Counted from the stretch's first letter, positions 1 through 8,916 are shown. The stretch: 64,000 bases of DNA from Aquimarina algiphila (GCF_007489275.1 NZ_VLNR01000029.1:1585-65584); one strand, 5' to 3'. Notes: generated by a model from the letters alone, not told the origin. Numbers and translations: made by a program.

Positions 1-1228
1 AGTCTGCTACATACCGATGAGTTGAAGGCATATGGGAAGGATCTGTAGTATATCCATATCTTTTTAATCCTCTTTTATGCAGGGCTATCCGTTTTTGTTT
101 TAAGTAAATCTCAACAGTATCCTTAGTGTAAATAATACGTACCTTTTTACCAATATAGTTGTAAGGAACACTGTAATGATGTTTATCTTTACTGATATAG
201 ATATGAGAAGTTTTATAAACAGTACCCATTACATATTGTCGTAATCTGTATGATTCTACTGGTAAGGCTGTTAATTCTTGTTTCTCTATAGATTCAAACA
301 ACTCTAAACGAGAATAATTTCTAGATTGAAAGTTAGTTTTGTTATGTACCACGGTATGTTCTAATATAGCAGTATTTAAAGCTCCTAATGTATAAAAATC
401 AGTAGCCCCTAAAGGAGCAAATACCCGTGTGTAAACAATTTTTACAGCATTCTCTACTAATGCCTTATCTCTTGGTCGATAAGCTCTTGTAGGCAGAACT
501 GTAGTGTTATAATGAGTAGCCATTGCTAATAAACTCTCATTAAGAATAGGCTCATATTTACTACTCTTAGTAACTGCTGACTTTAAATTATCCGTTACAA
601 TTGCCTTAGGAACACCTCCATAAAAATTTAAAGCATTGACCATACAGCCTATAAAATCTTCTCGTTTTTGTGAAGGACAGGCTTCTACATAAGTGTAACC
701 ACTAGCTCCTAAAACAGCAACAAAAACTTCTAGCTCTTTTACTTCTCCTGTCCCAGGATCGATAATTGAGAGTTTCTTACCCGTAAAGTCAACGAACATT
801 TTATCTCCTGCCTTGTGATTAAATCGCATTACAGGGCTTTGATTACGACTCCAAGCTTTATAAAGATGACAAAATCTGGAATATGACACAAGATCAGGAT
901 ACTTTTGAAGATAGCTCTCCCATACCAGATAACGAGTGACGCCAACTTTCTTAAGCTCTTTGTTTACTATTGGAAATAAATCAAATAGATAAGAATGACG
1001 TGTAGTAACATGAGTATGGTCGATATCCAAAAGAATACGGAGTTCCTCAAAGGTCAGTGCATCTACCTCTTCACTGGTCAGTTTACTCTTAATCAATAAA
1101 TCAAGGTACTTGCGAACTGTATTACGGGAGATCCCTAACCGCTTACTGATTTTTCGCTTACTAACCCCTTGGGTATAGAAACGATATAACTGCTTTATTT
1201 TTCGCATATCTAAGTGTGTGTTTGCCAT
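1..1228 (-). CDS. istA: IS21-family transposase IstA (3' end outside window)
   Basis: IstA is the DDE-type integrase of IS21 elements and works with the AAA+ helper IstB. About 409 codons are visible with no stop. Near the N-terminus is a helix-turn-helix (KISKRLGISRNTVRKYL, residues 26-42). The catalytic core shows MFVDFTGKK, KAIVTDNLK and YRPRDKALVENAVK, which carry the three expected acidic residues. The chosen ATG at 1228 lies about 140 bases inside the element end; the next in-frame ATG is seven codons further in. The gene looks intact as far as it can be read. Its C-terminal part and istB lie beyond the left edge. Confidence 0.93.
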   Translation of the reverse strand, partial: MANTHLDMRKIKQLYRFYTQGVSKRKISKRLGISRNTVRKYLDLLIKSKLTSEEVDALTFEELRILLDIDHTHVTTRHSYLFDLFPIVNKELKKVGVTRYLVWESYLQKYPDLVSYSRFCHLYKAWSRNQSPVMRFNHKAGDKMFVDFTGKKLSIIDPGTGEVKELEVFVAVLGASGYTYVEACPSQKREDFIGCMVNALNFYGGVPKAIVTDNLKSAVTKSSKYEPILNESLLAMATHYNTTVLPTRAYRPRDKALVENAVKIVYTRVFAPLGATDFYTLGALNTAILEHTVVHNKTNFQSRNYSRLELFESIEKQELTALPVESYRLRQYVMGTVYKTSHIYISKDKHHYSVPYNYIGKKVRIIYTKDTVEIYLKQKRIALHKRGLKRYGYTTDPSHMPSTHRYVAD

Positions 1229-1281
1229 GGTTATTGTGATTACGTATAACCATACAAGTTATTTAATACACACACTTTTGG

Positions 1282-1370
1282 GGGTGGGTCAATTTAAACA
1301 AGAATAGGTGGGTCAGTTTAAATAGGATTTACTGGGTCAATATAATAGGAATAGGTGGGTCAGTTTGGCA
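1282..1370. repeat. IS21 multiple terminal repeats
   Basis: Four related direct repeats with core TGGGTCA(A/G)T start near 1282, 1306, 1332 and 1353, spaced about 20-26 bases apart. Three share the longer form GGTGGGTCARTTT. IS21 elements carry several such repeats at their termini as transposase-binding sites. Here they lie between the istA start codon and the element boundary. Confidence 0.8.
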
Positions 1371-2687
1371 AGAATTTCCACTACCTATGAAAACAATTTA
1401 TTCGAGATCAATAGGCGGCAAGATTCACTAGCTACAGTCTTAGAAAAAAACTATCCCAAGTATTACCAACTTAAACATGATAATAGTATTGTATCGGTCG
1501 CTGATATTCAAAAGAAGTTAAATGAACGTACAACAGTAGTAGAGTTTTTTACTGCTGATAGTAGTACGTATGTGTTTACGGTTTCTAAAAATAAGATGGC
1601 GGTGCAGGAAGTATCCACTCCAGATCTTACAGGTCAGATAGAAAAATTAAGAGAGGCCATTACTTCGCGAGAGTTATCTCATTATAAAACAATAGCCCAT
1701 GAATTGTATACTACACTTGTTCATCCGATCAAAGGTCAATTTATAGGGGATGAACTTATTGTCGTTCCCGATGGCCCACTATGGCATTGTAATTTTGAGT
1801 TGCTACTTACTCAAAAAGATGTTTCTAATAACCCTACAGCCCTATCGTATTTGCTTAAAGATTATGCGATCACCTATGCCAATGCTGCAAACCTGTTATT
1901 CGCCAAATCCAGAAGTGAAGACCCTATAGAAAAGAGGCAAGAATGCCTGGCATTTTCATTTTCAGAAGGAGATCAAGTAACATCAACAAACACCATGAGT
2001 ATGGCAACGCTTAGAGATGCAGGTGGTGACTTACCGGGCACTCGTAAAGAGATCAAAGCCATCTCAGATATTATCGATGGGCAGTATTATTTTGGATCAC
2101 AAGCCATAGAAGCTAATTTTAAGCAAAATGCAGGACAGTACACTATTCTTCACCTGGCTTTGCATGGTGAGGTAGACAATGAACGGCCAGAGAACTCTAA
2201 ACTCTATTTTACCAAAAGCAAAGATACTATAGAAGATAATTTACTCTATAGCCATGAGCTTTTTGCCTTGGATATTCCTGCAGAGCTTACAGTTTTAAGT
2301 GCTTGTAATACAGGAACTGGTAAAATTGCCAAAGGCGAAGGGATTATGAGTTTGGGCAGTGCTTTTCAGTATGCAGGGACCAAAAGCCTGCTATTGACCC
2401 GTTGGGAGGTATCAGATCAAACCACTCCGAAGGTGATGAAATATTTTTATACCAATCTTAAACAAGGCATGAATAAAGCCAAGGCCTTGCAACAAGCCAA
2501 ATTACAATATCTTGCTACAGCAGATATCAATCGTACACAGCCTTTTTATTGGGGAGCATTTTACCTGGTAGGAGATGCAGCACCCATGCATTTTGAGAGT
2601 ACATCATTATGGTATTGGATTTTGGGATTAGGGATTGTGGGAGTATTGTTATGGATAGGATTTTGGTATAAAAGGAGAAGGATTTGA
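1365..2687 (+). pseudogene. CHAT-domain (caspase-like) protein, 5' part removed by IS21
   Basis: The CHAT domain is a caspase-related cysteine protease fold, usually preceded by TPR repeats. The remnant keeps a short helical lead-in (about residues 8-40), the whole CHAT domain with the dyad in LHLALHGEV (His267) and LSACNTGTG (Cys314), and a C-terminal membrane helix at about 417-435 followed by KRRR. The reading frame opens with a TTG inside the last bases of the IS21 element, and no TPR region or signal peptide precedes it. It is therefore most likely the 3' part of a longer TPR-CHAT gene broken by the insertion. The missing part should lie beyond the left end of the element. Expression from an outward promoter is possible but not visible. 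Confidence 0.8.
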
Positions 2688-2692
2688 ATTAT

Positions 2693-2725
2693 AGACCTCA
2701 CAGGTTTTTAAAACCTGTGAGGTCT
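2693..2725. repeat. 33-base palindrome, dispersed repeat
   Basis: Two perfect 16-base arms (AGACCTCACAGGTTTT and its complement) flank one central base, directly after the CHAT stop codon. A degenerate relative occurs at 57045-57077. It can act as a bidirectional hairpin terminator, but its recurrence suggests a dispersed palindromic repeat. Confidence 0.75.
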
Positions 2726-2750
2726 GCTCATATCTAAATATTAAGAGTAG

Positions 2751-2886
2751 ATCCCAGCCTATGCTGGGATGACAAGAAAAAAGAATAATATAGGAAATCG
2801 TAAAGAGAGAGACTGTCATTCCAGCGTAGGCTGGATTCCATAATAATATATTCAAAATTGGATTCCAGATCAAATCTGGAATGACA
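2751..2886. repeat. cluster of three REP-like hairpins
   Basis: Three related inverted repeats lie at 2751-2773 (ATCCCAGCCTATGCTGGGAT plus GAC), 2814-2840 (TGTCATTCCAGCGTAGGCTG onward) and 2859-2886 (ATTCCAGATCAAATCTGGAAT core). They share CATTCCAG / CTGGAATGAC halves, so they are copies of one palindromic unit. A leftward open frame across this stretch translates the repeats and is not a gene. Confidence 0.75.
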
Positions 2887-2978
2887 AATAGGATACGATA
2901 GGTTTGAGATGTATATTTCTGTATTTTTATGCCTTAAGCTTCGGTCATCAGACTTCTGGCATAAAAAAACAAGAACTC

Positions 2979-3659
2979 ATGAAAATATTTGGGCATCGTG
3001 GTGCGGCTGGCTTAGTTGCCGAAAATACATTAGAATCTATCAAAGAAGCCTTAAAGCATAAAGTAGATGGTATTGAGATTGATGTACATCGTTGTAAAAG
3101 TGGGGAGCTAGTTGTAATACATGATGAAACCTTGCATAGAACCACTACCGGAAAAGGAAACGTATCTGACTATACTTTGCTAGAATTAGAACAATTTACT
3201 ACCGAAGAAGGATTTATGATCCCTACACTAAGTCAGGTGTTAGATCTGATTGATGGACAATGCACGCTCAACGTAGAGTTAAAGGGAAAAAATACCGGAG
3301 TCATAGCGGTTACTTTGTTAGAAGCACATATCAGAACTTCAAAATGGGAATATGACGATTTTATCATTTCGAGTTTTGATCATACACAGTTATTTGAATT
3401 GAAAACGGTAACCTCAAAATTTAAACTAGGGGTACTTACCGAAGATACTATAACCAAAGCTTTGCCCGTTGCAAAAAAACTGAAAGCTTTTTCTGTACAT
3501 CCTCCTATTTATTCACTAACTCAAGATGAGGTAAATATGGCTAAGGCAGAAGGATATATGGTGTATGTGTGGACTGTGAATACTACAGAACTTATCCAGC
3601 AATCAAAATCATGGAAAGTTGATGGTATCATCACAGATTTTCCGAATTTTGCGTCATGA
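2979..3659 (+). CDS. glycerophosphodiester phosphodiesterase family protein
   Basis: It likely hydrolyses glycerophosphodiesters to sn-glycerol 3-phosphate and an alcohol. The GDPD TIM barrel shows its usual signatures: FGHRGA at the very start, AENTLES, EIDVHRCKSGELVVIHDETLHRTT-type metal and catalytic motif, ELKGK, and WTVN near the end. I chose ATG 2979, which puts the HRG motif at residues 5-7 and gives 226 residues, normal for the family. A TTG 25 codons upstream would add an unlikely tail. No signal peptide is seen, so it should be cytoplasmic. The stop overlaps the next gene in ATGA, indicating co-transcription. Confidence 0.9.
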   Translation: MKIFGHRGAAGLVAENTLESIKEALKHKVDGIEIDVHRCKSGELVVIHDETLHRTTTGKGNVSDYTLLELEQFTTEEGFMIPTLSQVLDLIDGQCTLNVELKGKNTGVIAVTLLEAHIRTSKWEYDDFIISSFDHTQLFELKTVTSKFKLGVLTEDTITKALPVAKKLKAFSVHPPIYSLTQDEVNMAKAEGYMVYVWTVNTTELIQQSKSWKVDGIITDFPNFAS

Positions 3660-4870
3660 ACTATGATGTAATAATTGTTGGTGGAGGTGCGGCTGGTTTT
3701 TTTACAGCGATTAATCTGGCAGAACATACTCCAGAATTAAGAATTGCCATTTTAGAACGAGGCAAAGATGTCCTTTCTAAAGTACGCGTATCTGGTGGAG
3801 GGCGATGTAATGTGACCCATGCAGAATTTATTCCTAACGAACTTACCAAAAATTATCCCAGAGGTGAAAAGGAGCTCAAAGGGCCTTTTCATACATTTAT
3901 GACTGGTGATACTATGGATTGGTTTGATCGTCGCGGAGTAGCCCTTAAAATAGAAGAAGATGGTAGGGTATTTCCAGTTTCAGATTCTTCAGAGACTATA
4001 ATTAATTGCTTTTTATCAGAAACAAAACGATTAGGGATAAAAATTTTAACCGGTCATGCCGTTAAGCATTTTGATCAAATAGAAGAAGAGTGGACCATTG
4101 AAACGAGTCAGGGAACATTTACTGCTACTAAACTTATGATTGCAACAGGTAGTAATCCCAAAATATGGAAGATACTACAGGATTTAGGACATAAAACAAT
4201 AGCAGCAGTTCCTTCATTATTTACCTTTAATATCAAAGATTCTAGAATTAAAGCCTTACCAGGAGTAGTGACAAATGCATCAGTGCAGGTTAAGAATTCA
4301 AAATTATCCAGTGAGGGGCCTTTACTGATTACTCATTGGGGGATGAGTGGCCCTGCAATTTTAAAACTTTCGGCATGGGGAGCAATCGAACTCAATAAAA
4401 ATGAGTATAATTTTGAGATTATTGTCAATTGGCTTCAGCATTATACTCAGGAAGAAGTTTTAGAAATGCTTAAGGAATTAAAGAATCAATATCCAAAACA
4501 ACAACTATATACTTATGCCCAATTTGATCTGCCAAAGAGGTTATGGCAGAGCCTGGTGTTAGCTTCAGGAATACAAAGTGACACTCGTTGGGCAGATGCA
4601 AATAAAGTACAGTTTAGAACACTTTCTGAACAATTGACCAGAGGAATTTTTAAAGTAAACGGAAAAAGTACATTTAAAGAAGAATTTGTAACCGCTGGTG
4701 GAATTGATCTTAAAGAAGTGAATTTTAAAACCTATGAAAGTAAGAAATATCAGAATTTGTATTTTGCAGGAGAAGTACTCAATATAGATGCGATAACAGG
4801 AGGGTTTAATTTTCAGAATGCATGGACCGGAGCTTTTATTGCTGCAAAAGCAATAGCTTCTAAAGAATAA
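3656..4870 (+). CDS. HI0933/YhiN-family flavoprotein (NAD(P)/FAD-dependent oxidoreductase)
   Basis: The N-terminal dinucleotide-binding motif IIVGGGAAGFFTAINLAE (residues 6-23) and the family hallmark VSGGGRCNVTHAEF (about 46-59) are present. The C-terminal FAD segment AGEVLNIDAITGGFNFQNAW (about 371-390) is intact. At 404 residues it is normal for the HI0933/BaiN-like family, whose physiological substrates are mostly unknown. It overlaps the phosphodiesterase gene by four bases. Cytoplasmic; the exact reaction cannot be told from sequence. Confidence 0.9.
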   Translation: MNYDVIIVGGGAAGFFTAINLAEHTPELRIAILERGKDVLSKVRVSGGGRCNVTHAEFIPNELTKNYPRGEKELKGPFHTFMTGDTMDWFDRRGVALKIEEDGRVFPVSDSSETIINCFLSETKRLGIKILTGHAVKHFDQIEEEWTIETSQGTFTATKLMIATGSNPKIWKILQDLGHKTIAAVPSLFTFNIKDSRIKALPGVVTNASVQVKNSKLSSEGPLLITHWGMSGPAILKLSAWGAIELNKNEYNFEIIVNWLQHYTQEEVLEMLKELKNQYPKQQLYTYAQFDLPKRLWQSLVLASGIQSDTRWADANKVQFRTLSEQLTRGIFKVNGKSTFKEEFVTAGGIDLKEVNFKTYESKKYQNLYFAGEVLNIDAITGGFNFQNAWTGAFIAAKAIASKE

Positions 4871-4952
4871 TTTCAATATTCTTTTCACTCTGAGGCTCTC
4901 GACAGAATCACACATGCTAATGGTTCATTGTTGATAATGAGATATAAACGCA

Positions 4953-5035
4953 TGTCATCCTGAGCCCTTCGACAAGGCCCTCCTGAGCTTGTCGAAAGAC
5001 TCAGTGTAAAACCTGTCGAAGGATAGAATTAAATA
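4953..5035. repeat. REP-like palindrome (CTTCGACAAG family)
   Basis: Around CATCCTGAGCCCTTCGACAA and GAGCTTGTCGAAAGACTCAG two inverted copies of one unit face each other, followed by a third partial copy (CTGTCGAAGGATAG). The element is intergenic here. A fragment of the same unit sits inside a coding sequence at 54162-54178. Confidence 0.8.
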
Positions 5036-5047
5036 TAAATAAGAACA

Positions 5048-5605
5048 ATGAAAACATATATAGCATTACTTAGAGGAATAAATGTTAGCGGCCAGAAAAA
5101 AATTATAATGGCAGATCTTAAAATAATGTTTGAAGAATTAGGATGCACTTCGGTTAGTACCTATATTCAAAGTGGAAATATTGTTTTTCAACATAAAAAA
5201 GATATGTTGACATTGACCGATATCATCAAAAAAGAAATTTTAACTCAATTTGGTTTTGATGTCCCAGTATTAGTATTAACTCGGGAAATGTTAACCACTA
5301 TTTATGATAATAACCCATTTTTGAAGCGACTTGAAGCTAAGGAAATTGAGGAAAAAAAAATGTATTTTACTTTGCTTTCCAGAATGCCGGATCATAAAGA
5401 TATAGAAGATGTAGAATCTACCACTGCACGTTCAGGAAATGAAGAGTTTGTCATAGCAAAAGATGTGGTGTATTTTTATGCGGCTAATGGATATGGAAAA
5501 ACCAAATTGAACAATAATTTCTTTGAGAAAAAACTGCAATCTACAGCGACTACCAGAAACCTGAAAACAGTAATCAAACTACTGGAATTAAGTAAATTAG
5601 ATTAA
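5048..5605 (+). CDS. DUF1697 domain-containing protein
   Basis: The protein opens MKTYIALLRGINVSGQKKI and continues with STYIQSGNIVF, the characteristic start of DUF1697 proteins, and ends with the typical YFYAANGYGKTKLNNNFFEK and TTRNLKTVIKLLEL segments. The length of 185 residues is normal for this family of small cytoplasmic proteins of unknown function. It is a single gene preceded by a REP-like element, with no clear operon partner. Confidence 0.9.
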   Translation: MKTYIALLRGINVSGQKKIIMADLKIMFEELGCTSVSTYIQSGNIVFQHKKDMLTLTDIIKKEILTQFGFDVPVLVLTREMLTTIYDNNPFLKRLEAKEIEEKKMYFTLLSRMPDHKDIEDVESTTARSGNEEFVIAKDVVYFYAANGYGKTKLNNNFFEKKLQSTATTRNLKTVIKLLELSKLD

Positions 5606-5682
5606 AAAATTAAGTTATTTTGACTTGCGATTTTCCGTAATTTTTTGTAAATTAATAGGGTTTAACTAACACCTTGTTAACT

Positions 5683-6471
5683 ATGAAAAAAATTACACTT
5701 ACCCTTACCTTCATATTTTTATTCTGTGGTATTGACCACGGATATGCATTCAGCGAAAAAGATCCTATTAAAAAGCTATTGGTGGATTATATCAATAAGA
5801 TGAATGCTTTAACGCAGGGAACTCAAAAAGAAGATGTTCTAAATTTATTCGATGATAAATATAGTGGAAATACAGTCTATGTAAATTTATCCGGAGCCTT
5901 AGTGAGAAAAAATTATGAAAAAGAAGATATCGCTTCTCAGTTAGATGATATTATTAATGATGATAATTATAGGTTTAAATTAACGGTAGAGAAAATTGTG
6001 TTTCAAAGCCAAAAAGAAAGAGCTGGCACTATCTCTGCGGTGATTAATTTTGAATCCTATATCGAAAAAAAAATTGCAGAAAAAGGAACCATGTTAATGG
6101 ATGTAGTTGGTATACGAGTTAATGGCGGTTGGAAAATTGTTCAAAACAATATGGTTAGAGTTTCTGAAGCAAAAGATATTGGTGAATGTATTTGCTATGT
6201 ATATGAAAAAGGGACTACAAAATTTGTTACAGAGGTCTATTTTCCATCCGGATTAGAATACAGCCAGGCTCTTGGAGCTTTTCAGGTCACGACCAAAAAC
6301 AATAAACGGATTATCAAATCGGATAACAAAGAATTTTATTGGAACAAAGACACGGGAAAATTAACACTCAAAGGAGGACAAATTGGAAAAGCAAACAATC
6401 CCAGAAAAGCAGTAGAATTTGTACTAAAAGATTTATACAAAGAATCCTGTGTAAATATTGTATTTAACTAA
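5683..6471 (+). CDS. secreted protein of unknown function
   Basis: I do not recognise a named family. ATG 5683 gives a signal peptide (MKKITLTLTFIFLFCGIDHG then YAFSEKD); a TTG three codons earlier is less likely. Residues about 30-160 have the alternating helix/sheet pattern of an NTF2/SnoaL-like fold (KLLVDYINKMNAL, VVGIRVNGGWKIVQNNMVRV). A second part with GECICYVY and a beta-rich region follows. The leader ends in an A-rich stretch typical of Bacteroidetes. The NTF2-like assignment is a guess from pattern only. Confidence 0.7.
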   Translation: MKKITLTLTFIFLFCGIDHGYAFSEKDPIKKLLVDYINKMNALTQGTQKEDVLNLFDDKYSGNTVYVNLSGALVRKNYEKEDIASQLDDIINDDNYRFKLTVEKIVFQSQKERAGTISAVINFESYIEKKIAEKGTMLMDVVGIRVNGGWKIVQNNMVRVSEAKDIGECICYVYEKGTTKFVTEVYFPSGLEYSQALGAFQVTTKNNKRIIKSDNKEFYWNKDTGKLTLKGGQIGKANNPRKAVEFVLKDLYKESCVNIVFN

Positions 6472-6529
6472 GAAGTGAGACCTGTTTTGAAAATCCACCT
6501 TGGTGGGCTTTCAAAATGAGTGAGACAAG

Positions 6530-6555
6530 ATAATCCCGCTCTTTGGCGGGATTAT
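6530..6555. terminator. hairpin terminator
   Basis: A 10-base perfect stem (ATAATCCCGC / GCGGGATTAT) with a 6-base loop, followed by TATTG. It lies between the rightward gene ending at 6471 and the leftward TetR gene, so it can serve both. A second longer stem (TTTTGAAA ... TTTCAAAA) precedes it at about 6485-6516. Confidence 0.75.
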
Positions 6556-6660
6556 TATTGTAGTAGATATCATAATTCATTTGTGCCCTTCAACTTGTTT
6601 TAGTACGAAACATACCCATCAATAGTGCCAAAAAGTAGATATTCATATATTTTTAGCCTT

Positions 6661-7230
6661 CTAAATAATGGTCTGATCTTTTAGAAAACCTCTCCAGGAA
6701 ATTTCGATAGCCTGATTAATGTGTTTTTCCTGAAGATTGACCTGCTCATTTTCATGGATTTTTACAAGAGATACAACATTACCAAAGAATAACTCTTCCA
6801 TGACCAGAGTATTATACGATTTAAAAACCTTACGTTTTATACCCATTTTAAAATAACTTTCTATTTCATTATAATATTGTCTAGCTTTATCCTTCAAGGA
6901 TTGAGGGATTTCTGGCGAACGTGCGATTTGTTCAGAAAATATAAAAGCAAGTGGATTATTGACAAAATAATAAAACAGATTAAGCCACATTACTGTAAAT
7001 TGTTTTTTAATGTCATCCTCTGGGATATTTCTCATAACCACTGTGCCAAAATCTTGGGTAAGCATCAAATAAAGTTCTGTAATGATTTCTTCTTTATTCT
7101 TAAAATGATGATATACGGTTCCATTAGCCACGCCTGATTCTTTAATAATTTGAGAAAGAGAAGTGGCATTTATGCCTTGTTTAGTTATTAATTCTAGAGT
7201 AGTCTGTAGGACTATTGCTTTTTTACTCAT
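6661..7230 (-). CDS. TetR/AcrR-family transcriptional regulator
   Basis: This is a likely dimeric repressor. The N-terminal helix-turn-helix is clear: residues 1-50 read KAIVLQTTLELITKQGINAT, then SLSQIIKESGVANGTVYHHF and KNKEEI, the classic TetR pattern. The remaining helical part (to 189) is the ligand-binding domain and gives no ligand away. The tspO-like gene lies 25 bases upstream in the same direction and may be co-transcribed. Its operator is not identified. The TetR-like palindromes at 28159 and 28275 are 21 kb away, and a link to this regulator is only possible. Confidence 0.92.
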   Translation of the reverse strand: MSKKAIVLQTTLELITKQGINATSLSQIIKESGVANGTVYHHFKNKEEIITELYLMLTQDFGTVVMRNIPEDDIKKQFTVMWLNLFYYFVNNPLAFIFSEQIARSPEIPQSLKDKARQYYNEIESYFKMGIKRKVFKSYNTLVMEELFFGNVVSLVKIHENEQVNLQEKHINQAIEISWRGFLKDQTII

Positions 7231-7255
7231 AAAATGATATTCCTTATTCCTTAGT

Positions 7256-7729
7256 TTAATTTAGTTGCCATATGCCGAAATTTAATGCGGTCGCAAAAGC
7301 AACCCAAACAACGTAAGGGATAAGTAGGTAAGCGGCGGTAGAGTTTACTACTGTAAACCATTTAATGGTGAACAGCAATAGGATAAATAGGGCTATAATA
7401 TCCAATAGTGCAATTAATGGGTTTTGTAGTCCAAAGAAAAAAATGGACCATGCAGCATTAAGTAACAATTGAAACCCAAAATGGTATAACGCAATTTTTA
7501 CCCATTTATGATAAAAACCTTTGCTCCAAACAATTCCTGCTGAAATACCCATCATTATATAGAGTACAATCCACACGGGTCCAAAAATCCAATTTGGAGG
7601 AGTGAAAGAAGGTTTGTTTAATGCTGTATACCAAGTGTCAATTGAAGTTTGCGTAGCAATACTACTCAAAAATCCAATAAAAACACACAATAATACAGAA
7701 ATACCAATACGAAATAACTTTTTTTTCAT
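7256..7729 (-). CDS. tspO: TspO/MBR-family tryptophan-rich membrane protein
   Basis: The protein has five predicted membrane helices and the TspO signatures WYTALNKPSFTPPNWIFGPVW (about residues 33-53) and NAAWSIFFFGLQNPLIAL. TspO proteins bind porphyrins, heme or sterol-like ligands and act as stress or redox sensors in bacteria. The length of 157 residues is normal. It is divergent from the mevalonate genes and directly upstream of the TetR gene in the same direction, so the pair may be one unit. Confidence 0.93.
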   Translation of the reverse strand: MKKKLFRIGISVLLCVFIGFLSSIATQTSIDTWYTALNKPSFTPPNWIFGPVWIVLYIMMGISAGIVWSKGFYHKWVKIALYHFGFQLLLNAAWSIFFFGLQNPLIALLDIIALFILLLFTIKWFTVVNSTAAYLLIPYVVWVAFATALNFGIWQLN

Positions 7730-7749
7730 TGAAATAAGTTAGTGCAGTA

Positions 7750-7778
7750 CTAAAATAGCAATTTATTTTCACTAGCAA
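7750..7778 (-). promoter_or_regulatory. candidate promoter of the tspO-tetR pair
   Basis: On the minus strand a TTG is followed after 18 bases by TATTTTAG, seven of eight matches to the Bacteroidetes -7 box TAnnTTTG. The box ends about 20 bases before the tspO start codon. Only a consensus match supports it. Confidence 0.4.
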
Positions 7779-7803
7779 TACGGTTTAAATATACTATAGC
7801 ACT

Positions 7804-7811
7804 TATCTTTG
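7804..7811 (+). promoter_or_regulatory. candidate -7 box of the mevalonate operon
   Basis: TATCTTTG matches TAnnTTTG exactly and ends 19 bases before the mvaD start codon. No clear TTG lies at the right distance upstream, so the -33 element is weak or absent. Confidence 0.35.
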
Positions 7812-7830
7812 CTAAAATTTATTACATATC

Positions 7831-8916
7831 ATGACAGATTATCCCGAGTTTGCGTCATCCAAAATTTCAGAATTACCAGAAGAAGGAACCATAAGTTGCA
7901 CCTCACCCAGTAATATTGCTTTGGTAAAATATTGGGGTAAGCGTCCAGTTCAACTGCCAGAAAATGCATCCATTAGCTTTACATTGGATCATTGTAAAAC
8001 AACGACAACCTTAAGATATAAGAAGCTAGATAGTGCTTCAGAATATTTTGATTTTGATTTATTTTTTGAAGGAAAACCAAAACCAGACTTTAAACCTAAA
8101 ATTCAAAACTTTTTTGATAGAATTCAGAAATACCTTCTTTTTTTGAAAGAATATAAGTTTACGATAGAAACCAGTAATACATTTCCGCATAGTAGTGGTA
8201 TTGCTTCTTCTGCTAGCGGAATGAGTGCTTTAGCATATTGCCTGATGCAATTAGAAAAAAAAATAAACCCAGATATTTCTGAAGCAGAACTTCTTCAAAA
8301 AGCTTCATTCTTGTCTCGTTTAGGTTCTGGTAGTGCTTGTCGAAGCATAGAAGGGCCAGTAACGGTTTGGGGAAAACACAATGATATTGAGGGAAGTAGC
8401 GATGCATTTGCAGTCCCTTTTCCTTATACTGTTCATCAAAACTTCGATACATATCAGGATACAATTTTATTAATAGATAAAGGAGAGAAACAAGTAAGTA
8501 GTACTGTTGGTCATGATTTGATGCACGGCCACCCTTTTGCTACAAAAAGATTCGAACAAGCTTCGGGTAATATTTCAAAGTTGAAGGAGATATTAATTTC
8601 TGGTGATATCGATACTTTTATTGAAGTTGTAGAAAGCGAAGCCTTTACATTACATGCAATGATGATGACTTCTCTGCCTTATTTTATATTAATGAAACCT
8701 AATACGTTATCTGTAATTCAGAAAATTTGGGAATATCGAAAAACAACAGGGTCTAAGGTTTGTTTTACATTGGATGCCGGTGCAAATGTTCATGTTTTAT
8801 ATCCAAATTCTGAGAAAAATGAAGTTTTAGATTTCATAACCAGCGAGTTAGTTGCTTATTGTCAGAATGGTCAGTATATTTGTGACAAAATAGGATGGGG
8901 AGCAAAAATAGTGTAA
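7831..8916 (+). CDS. mvaD: diphosphomevalonate decarboxylase
   Basis: It converts mevalonate 5-diphosphate to isopentenyl diphosphate using ATP, in the cytoplasm. The family start CTSPSNIALVKYWGKR (about residues 23-38) and the GHMP ATP loop FPHSSGIASSASGMSALAYC (about 120-139) are both clear, and GSGSACRSIEGPVTVWG carries the conserved SGSACRS segment. The C-terminal VCFTLDAGANVHVLYP also fits. The length of 361 residues is normal. It is the first gene of a three-gene rightward unit with a GHMP kinase and a prenyltransferase, all concerned with isoprenoid supply. Confidence 0.95.
   Translation: MTDYPEFASSKISELPEEGTISCTSPSNIALVKYWGKRPVQLPENASISFTLDHCKTTTTLRYKKLDSASEYFDFDLFFEGKPKPDFKPKIQNFFDRIQKYLLFLKEYKFTIETSNTFPHSSGIASSASGMSALAYCLMQLEKKINPDISEAELLQKASFLSRLGSGSACRSIEGPVTVWGKHNDIEGSSDAFAVPFPYTVHQNFDTYQDTILLIDKGEKQVSSTVGHDLMHGHPFATKRFEQASGNISKLKEILISGDIDTFIEVVESEAFTLHAMMMTSLPYFILMKPNTLSVIQKIWEYRKTTGSKVCFTLDAGANVHVLYPNSEKNEVLDFITSELVAYCQNGQYICDKIGWGAKIV

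Larger units (their letters stand above)
1..1370 (-). mobile_element. IS21-family insertion sequence, partial (runs off the left edge)
   Basis: The stretch holds an IstA-type transposase gene and, outside its start codon, a terminal region with four copies of a TGGGTCA-containing repeat, as expected for IS21-family ends. Read on the minus strand the element begins TGCCAAACTGACCCACC at 1370, matching the usual TG start. Directly beyond 1370 lies the remaining part of a CHAT-protease gene, so the element probably inserted there. IstB, the other end and any target duplication are outside the window. The right boundary is inferred from the last repeat and the TG rule and may be off by a few bases. 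Confidence 0.85.

Noticed and set aside
2649..2873. Leftward open frame of 74 codons
   Set aside because: It runs through the palindromic repeats after the CHAT remnant and translates them; no homolog-like features or start context.
4565..4915. Leftward open frame of 116 codons
   Set aside because: It is antisense to the 3' end of the HI0933-type flavoprotein gene, which has clear motifs, and encodes Cys/Phe-rich sequence typical of a shadow.
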